NCBI GenBank assembly: GCA_002688155.1
Contig: NZCH01000114.1
Span: forward strand, 1-36,773
From: Phycisphaerae bacterium
GTDB lineage: Bacteria; Planctomycetota; Phycisphaerae; Phycisphaerales; Phycisphaeraceae
Direction of reading: 5' to 3'
DNA length: 36,773 nt
Below the pieces are notes generated by a model that saw only the letters and a list, made by a program, of their open reading frames with translations, was not told the DNA's origin and did not search any database. Below, one piece after another: positions 32,981 to 36,773 of this stretch (its first letter is position 1; every line of letters starts with the position of its first letter). A program made the position numbers and the translations under genes.

Positions 32981-35212
32981 ATGCGGACATCGCCCCAACA
33001 CCTTAAACCCGAAGCTCAACGGCCGACACCGAGCGCTAAAAACCATGGCGCCGTGTCGGTCATGGCGATGATGTACTTGGTGATCTTTTCATCGCTGGCC
33101 ACCGCGATGGCGATCGTCGCGCAGGGCAACCTTGCGACGGCGGACTCGCACCAGCGTATCAACCGTGCACTGTCCGGCGCTGAGACCGGCATGCGGTTCC
33201 TTATCTACCGGATCAATCAGATCACGCCGGTCGTAACGACCACAGACGGGTTGATCGACGAGACCAACGCGCCGGACCTCTGGGAAGAAACGCGCGACGC
33301 ACTGCTCGCGTCGATGGAACTCGAGCCACACAATCTCGCTGAGCCGGTGGTTATCAACGGCATATTACAACTCGGGCCGATCGCGCTGGGTCCCAACGAC
33401 CCGCAGTTCACCGCGACGCTCACACCGCATCCACTTGCAGGCGAGGACTATGACAGCGGCTACTACCAGCGGCCTCCATTTAGCAATTTGGCCCCGCCCG
33501 TTTCCGCGGCCGAGCCGCTCGGCACCACCTGGGTGCGCGTGCGCGTGATCAGCAGTGACGGCGCGGGCGGCAACGAGATCACGCGCTCGATTCAGATGGA
33601 CTTTCATATAGACAAGAAGATTCGCTTCGCGATCCTGTCGCGCAGCCGCGTGATGATCGGCCAGAATGTGCTCATCGACGGACCCATCGGCAGCCGATTC
33701 ACCGAAACGAACCTGACCAACGGGCATCCGATTCAAATGGTCAGCGACTTTGTCGGGCTCGATGCGGCCCTCAATGCCGCGCTCGATGCGTTTGTCACGG
33801 ACGTGGTGAACCTCGACCAGAATGGTGATAACCGGCTCAACCTCGCTGACGCAAATGAAATCGACGGCATCATCAATCCCGAGCAGTTTGACACTGACGG
33901 TGACGGGTACATCGACGGTTACGACTTTTTCCTGGACCATTATGACGCAAACGCGGACGGTCAGCTCACAAGCATCGAGCTGGACACCAGCGGCAATATT
34001 CACACCGCCCAGCTATTTGAGTTGATTGACACATTCGGCGACTCGAGCCGGGCCGGGTACAACGACGGCGTGATCGACGAGAAGGATGACTACGCAAAGA
34101 TTCACGGCCATGTCAAACTACTCGCGGACCTGCAGGGCTGGCTTGACGGCGCCGCGGGCGGAACGTACCAAGACTACTTGCAGGGGTCGATCAACTCCGA
34201 TGACGGTGAGAATCCGTTGACGTTTCAGACATCCGATTCGTCGGTCCCCGGCCTGGAGGCCTCCGACTTCGATACGTCGTCGTTCGCAGCAACCGCCAGC
34301 GGTGACTTCGTCACACAGGCAGCGGCTAACGCGGCGCTGTACGACTCGGACGATCCCACGTCGCCTCAGTTGCTGGGCAACACGTCGCTCGAGGCGGTGC
34401 CGTTCGGGTCGATGCACCCGTATGACTACTACGACCGACCGATTTACGAAAACATGACGTTCACCAACGTCACCATCCCGCGTGGCAACAACGGGCTGTT
34501 CATCAACTGTCGGTTCATCGGTGTGACATTCATCGACACAACCGAGGACACCGCCCATGACAACTTCAACTTCGCGGGCACACAGGAATCCGACGGGTCG
34601 CAGAAGTACCCCGGCCTGGCAGCAATCGTCGACGCCAATCTGCTCAGCGACACGAAACCGGTCGCGAACAACCTCCGTTTTCATAGTTGCACGTTTGAGG
34701 GTGCTGTTGTCAGCGGCGTGCCTTCCACGTTCGCGCAGGCGCGCAACAAACTGAACTTCACCGGCACGACGCGCTGGGAGATCAACGAATCGACCAACTT
34801 GTCGAACGACGAAAAGGAGATGTACGAGCGCAGCACGCTGCTGTCGCCGCACTTTTCGGTTGAGATGGGCACGTTCACCGACCCGACGGACGCGGCCGAG
34901 ACGCTCGAACTCAACGGGGCAATCGTGGTGGGGCTGCTGGACGCGCGCGGACAGATCAAGATCACGGGAACCATCCTGTCGACCTTTGCGCCGACCAGCA
35001 ACGTGCCTCCGGTGCTGGGCCAGACCAGCTCGCAGTTCAACACGACGCTGGGCTACTTCCCATCGACGGACGGCGACCTCGAGGCGGAGTTGCCCGCCAA
35101 TGGTGTGGGCGTGATCCACGTGACCTACGACCCGATCATCCCGCTGCCCGATGGCATTCTCGGACCGATCGAGGTCGTGCCCGTCTACGCGACATATTTT
35201 GAAGGTGGCTGA
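32981..35212 (+). CDS. Large PilX-like pilus-associated protein with dockerin/EF-hand-like Ca-binding loops
   Basis: 743 residues from ATG 32981; the track frame begins inside the previous gene. The N-terminus has a short leader and one hydrophobic helix (VSVMAMMYLVIFSSLATAMA) then SHQRINRALSGAETGMRFL, as in PilX-type proteins. From about residue 279 a block of Asp/Asn-rich loops follows: DQNGDNRLNLADA, DTDGDGYIDGYDF and DANADGQLTSIEL, with a later GYNDGVIDEKDD near 360. These match the 12-residue EF-hand/dockerin pattern and should bind calcium. A beta-rich, Asn/Thr-rich region with parallel-helix rhythm (NMTFTNVTIPRGNNGLF, NCRFIGVTFIDT) follows. Much larger than usual PilX, so it may be a tip adhesin. 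Its stop overlaps the next start in TGATG. Confidence 0.75.
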   Translation: MRTSPQHLKPEAQRPTPSAKNHGAVSVMAMMYLVIFSSLATAMAIVAQGNLATADSHQRINRALSGAETGMRFLIYRINQITPVVTTTDGLIDETNAPDLWEETRDALLASMELEPHNLAEPVVINGILQLGPIALGPNDPQFTATLTPHPLAGEDYDSGYYQRPPFSNLAPPVSAAEPLGTTWVRVRVISSDGAGGNEITRSIQMDFHIDKKIRFAILSRSRVMIGQNVLIDGPIGSRFTETNLTNGHPIQMVSDFVGLDAALNAALDAFVTDVVNLDQNGDNRLNLADANEIDGIINPEQFDTDGDGYIDGYDFFLDHYDANADGQLTSIELDTSGNIHTAQLFELIDTFGDSSRAGYNDGVIDEKDDYAKIHGHVKLLADLQGWLDGAAGGTYQDYLQGSINSDDGENPLTFQTSDSSVPGLEASDFDTSSFAATASGDFVTQAAANAALYDSDDPTSPQLLGNTSLEAVPFGSMHPYDYYDRPIYENMTFTNVTIPRGNNGLFINCRFIGVTFIDTTEDTAHDNFNFAGTQESDGSQKYPGLAAIVDANLLSDTKPVANNLRFHSCTFEGAVVSGVPSTFAQARNKLNFTGTTRWEINESTNLSNDEKEMYERSTLLSPHFSVEMGTFTDPTDAAETLELNGAIVVGLLDARGQIKITGTILSTFAPTSNVPPVLGQTSSQFNTTLGYFPSTDGDLEAELPANGVGVIHVTYDPIIPLPDGILGPIEVVPVYATYFEGG

Positions 35213-35838
35213 TGCAGGATCGAACGCGACACAAAGACAGTGATCGACTGCGACGCACGTACCGCCGGCGCGGCGTGAGTCTTGTCGAATTGATGGCGGC
35301 GCTGGTGATCAGCGCTCTATTGCTCACGGCGACGATGGTCGCAACGGACGCGAGTTTCAAGGCCTATGCCATTGCCACAGAAGAGGCGAGCGCGCAGATC
35401 TCGGGCCGAATGGTGATGACGCGGATGCTCACGCTCGTGCGCACAAGCACCGCGCACGGGCCGCTGCTGCCCGACGCGACCGTCGAACCGCCAGCAACGC
35501 TAATCGGCAACACGATCACCAGCCCATACATCGAGCTGATTGATCAGGACGGCAACCTCGTACGCGTCGAATATCGTACGAACGACCTGGAACTGTGGTC
35601 CCTGTTCACGCCTGCGGACGGCGGGGCACAGCAGGAGCAGCCGATCATCGGCGGCGTCACCGCCGCGGTGTTTACACTCGAACGTCGGTTGACAGACGAC
35701 AATATCTTCGTCCTCGACCGCGCCACATTCGACCTGACTGTGCAGCCGTCGATCGACGCAACGCTTCCTGTAGAAAGCGAGCAGGTCACGTCTGTCCGAC
35801 TCATCGCATCCACTATGCCGCGCCGCCTCGAACAGTAA
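35212..35838 (+). CDS. Prepilin-like pseudopilin, PilW/GspJ-like
   Basis: 208 residues. A basic leader is followed by RRG|VSLVELMAALVISALLL, with Gly at -1 and Glu at +5 as in prepilin peptidase substrates. Past the helix comes an amphipathic stretch (FKAYAIATEEASAQI), then a beta-rich domain (YIELIDQDGNLVRVEYR). Minor pseudopilins of this kind sit with PilV/PilX at the pilus tip. The start ATG overlaps the stop of the PilX-like gene by one base. It completes a set of three minor-pilin-like genes. Confidence 0.87.
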   Translation: MQDRTRHKDSDRLRRTYRRRGVSLVELMAALVISALLLTATMVATDASFKAYAIATEEASAQISGRMVMTRMLTLVRTSTAHGPLLPDATVEPPATLIGNTITSPYIELIDQDGNLVRVEYRTNDLELWSLFTPADGGAQQEQPIIGGVTAAVFTLERRLTDDNIFVLDRATFDLTVQPSIDATLPVESEQVTSVRLIASTMPRRLEQ

Positions 35839-35841
35839 CCA

Positions 35842-35856
35842 CCGCTTGCGGCTTAG
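35842..35856. repeat. Half-copy of the CGCTTGCGGCTTAG palindromic element
   Basis: CCGCTTGCGGCTTAG occurs 4 bases after the PilW-like stop codon, without the matching second arm nearby. It equals one arm of 620-649. It contains the small palindrome CCGC-TT-GCGG. Confidence 0.6.
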
Positions 35857-36054
35857 CGCATCGCCTGTCTGTATCGATTGCGCGGGCGCCGAACAGCCAA
35901 AAAACTACGAATAAGGTTTCTGAATACGACCAGTGAATCGTAGATTTCAAGCGTCGGGCCAATAATATTCGATCGCGCGGTTCAGGGGACTATGGCTGGT
36001 TAGCGCGGACTCTTAGGGCAAGAAACGTTTGGAGGCGCATCGAAAGGCATTGCG

Positions 36055-36773
36055 ATGCATAACACGAAACCGTTCCTCTTTATGATCACTGCCGGGTTGA
36101 TCCTCGCATCTTCTGCCTCGGCACAAACCATCGACCCGGCCATTATTGAAATGGCGGTGTTCGGTATTGACAAAAACTCCGGCACCATGGCGCGGTACGA
36201 CTTTGACACCGGCCAGACTAAATCCATCGGCACGCTGCGCGATGCAGGCAACAACCCGATGACCGGCGTCAACGCGTCGGCGTACATCCCCGGATTTCAG
36301 AACATCTTTGCATTCTGGACCAACCCGTCGGACGCGCTTAGCTATCTCGTGTATGTCAATAGCGAAACTGCTGACGCGACGGTCGTCGGCCAGAGCCTGG
36401 GCGCCGGTGAGTTTTCCGGTGCGACCTCGGCGCTCGTGCCTGTCGAAGGCAGTACGACCGGCGAAACCAAATGGACGGTCTTCGCGCTGCAGCACGCCGA
36501 GGCGGAAGAGGATGACACCATCCCCTTCGACATTATCGATGACATCCTCGTGCCCAGTAAACCGTACTACGCTAAGGTCACAGTTCTCGGGGCGGCGATC
36601 AGTTACGGTGGATACTACAACATGCCCGTCACCACGAAGTTTCAGATCGGCAGTGTGTCGTACACGCCGTTTGGATCATTCGATAAGGCCGTTAGCGGCA
36701 ACGTGAATGACAATCATAATCCGCGCGAGTACGTGTTTCCCAATCAATACGCAGCCGGAACAGCCGTCACAAC
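36055..36773 (+). CDS. Secreted protein, 3' end beyond window (missed by ORF track)
   Basis: An open frame runs from ATG 36055 to the window end without a stop (239 codons), so the ORF track omitted it and lists only antisense shadows. A signal peptide (MHNTKPFLFMITAGLIL then ASSASAQ) precedes a mature protein starting TIDPAIIEMAVFGID. Repeating beta-strand phrases such as FGIDKNSGTMARYDFDTGQ and ASAYIPGFQNIFAFW suggest a beta-propeller or similar extracellular fold. An acidic stretch (AEAEEDDTIPFDIIDD) lies near residue 147. It follows the pseudopilin genes by 216 bases on the same strand and may be a pilus-associated surface protein, but this is inference. Confidence 0.8.
   Translation, partial: MHNTKPFLFMITAGLILASSASAQTIDPAIIEMAVFGIDKNSGTMARYDFDTGQTKSIGTLRDAGNNPMTGVNASAYIPGFQNIFAFWTNPSDALSYLVYVNSETADATVVGQSLGAGEFSGATSALVPVEGSTTGETKWTVFALQHAEAEEDDTIPFDIIDDILVPSKPYYAKVTVLGAAISYGGYYNMPVTTKFQIGSVSYTPFGSFDKAVSGNVNDNHNPREYVFPNQYAAGTAVT

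Noticed and set aside
34118-35119. 333-aa minus-strand ORF
   Set aside because: Antisense to the PilX-like gene; Arg/Val-rich shadow without recognisable domain.

Overview
The window is 36.8 kb of GC-rich bacterial DNA carrying about 30 genes plus two gene relics. The mix suggests a Gram-negative, peptidoglycan-making, respiring bacterium: MurA, a lipoprotein with a SPOR domain, an AsmA-like envelope protein, NuoH, a Rieske protein and type IV pilus parts. The style of several proteins (a GGQ-only release-factor-like protein, a NuoH with long extensions, PP2C/SpoIIE-like regulators, scattered unlinked housekeeping genes) resembles Planctomycetota, perhaps Phycisphaerae. That placement is inference from remembered family resemblance, not from a search.

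Layout. 1-5 kb, minus strand: Rieske lipoprotein, GT4 glycosyltransferase, a hypothetical protein, a wrecked PiT phosphate-transporter relic, ilvC and a small tRNA-binding OB-fold protein. 4.9-8.7 kb, plus: a 1261-residue AsmA-like protein. 8.8-11.1 kb, minus: bioD overlapping an acyl-CoA/AMP-dependent ligase. 11.2-12 kb, plus: TPR/SPOR lipoprotein. 12-15.6 kb, minus: a lone nuoH, a broken PP2C phosphatase relic, a 2Fe-2S ferredoxin and a YhaM-type exoribonuclease. 15.7-17.9 kb, plus: an epimerase-like protein and a DapA-like aldolase. 18-19.7 kb, minus: a Trm112-like small protein and murA. 19.9-24.6 kb, mixed: apt, two CPBP-type membrane proteases, cysC, two hypotheticals and a release-factor-like protein. 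24.7-29.6 kb, plus: EamA transporter, GAF-PP2C phosphatase, thpR and a secreted protein that may be a glycoside hydrolase. 29.8 kb to the end, plus: a type IV pilus/type II secretion-like cluster (pilT, pilC, a PilV-like pseudopilin, a large PilX-like protein with Ca-binding loops, a PilW/GspJ-like pseudopilin), then a secreted protein cut off by the window end.

Functional links. The pilus cluster is the only obvious multi-gene machine. Tight overlaps suggest coupled translation for the ligase and bioD, the GAF-PP2C phosphatase and thpR, and the PilX-like and PilW-like genes. Most other genes are unlinked housekeeping functions.

The most unusual signal is not a gene. Many short intergenic gaps carry degenerate AT-richer arrays with a 7-base period (units such as GATTTGC, CGATTAG, GATTGCC, AATCGAA). 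One array is read through as codons at the start of the Trm112-like gene. A second dispersed element is a small palindrome built around CGCTTGCG. Two protein relics, each with its middle lost and its ends still readable, point to recent gene decay.
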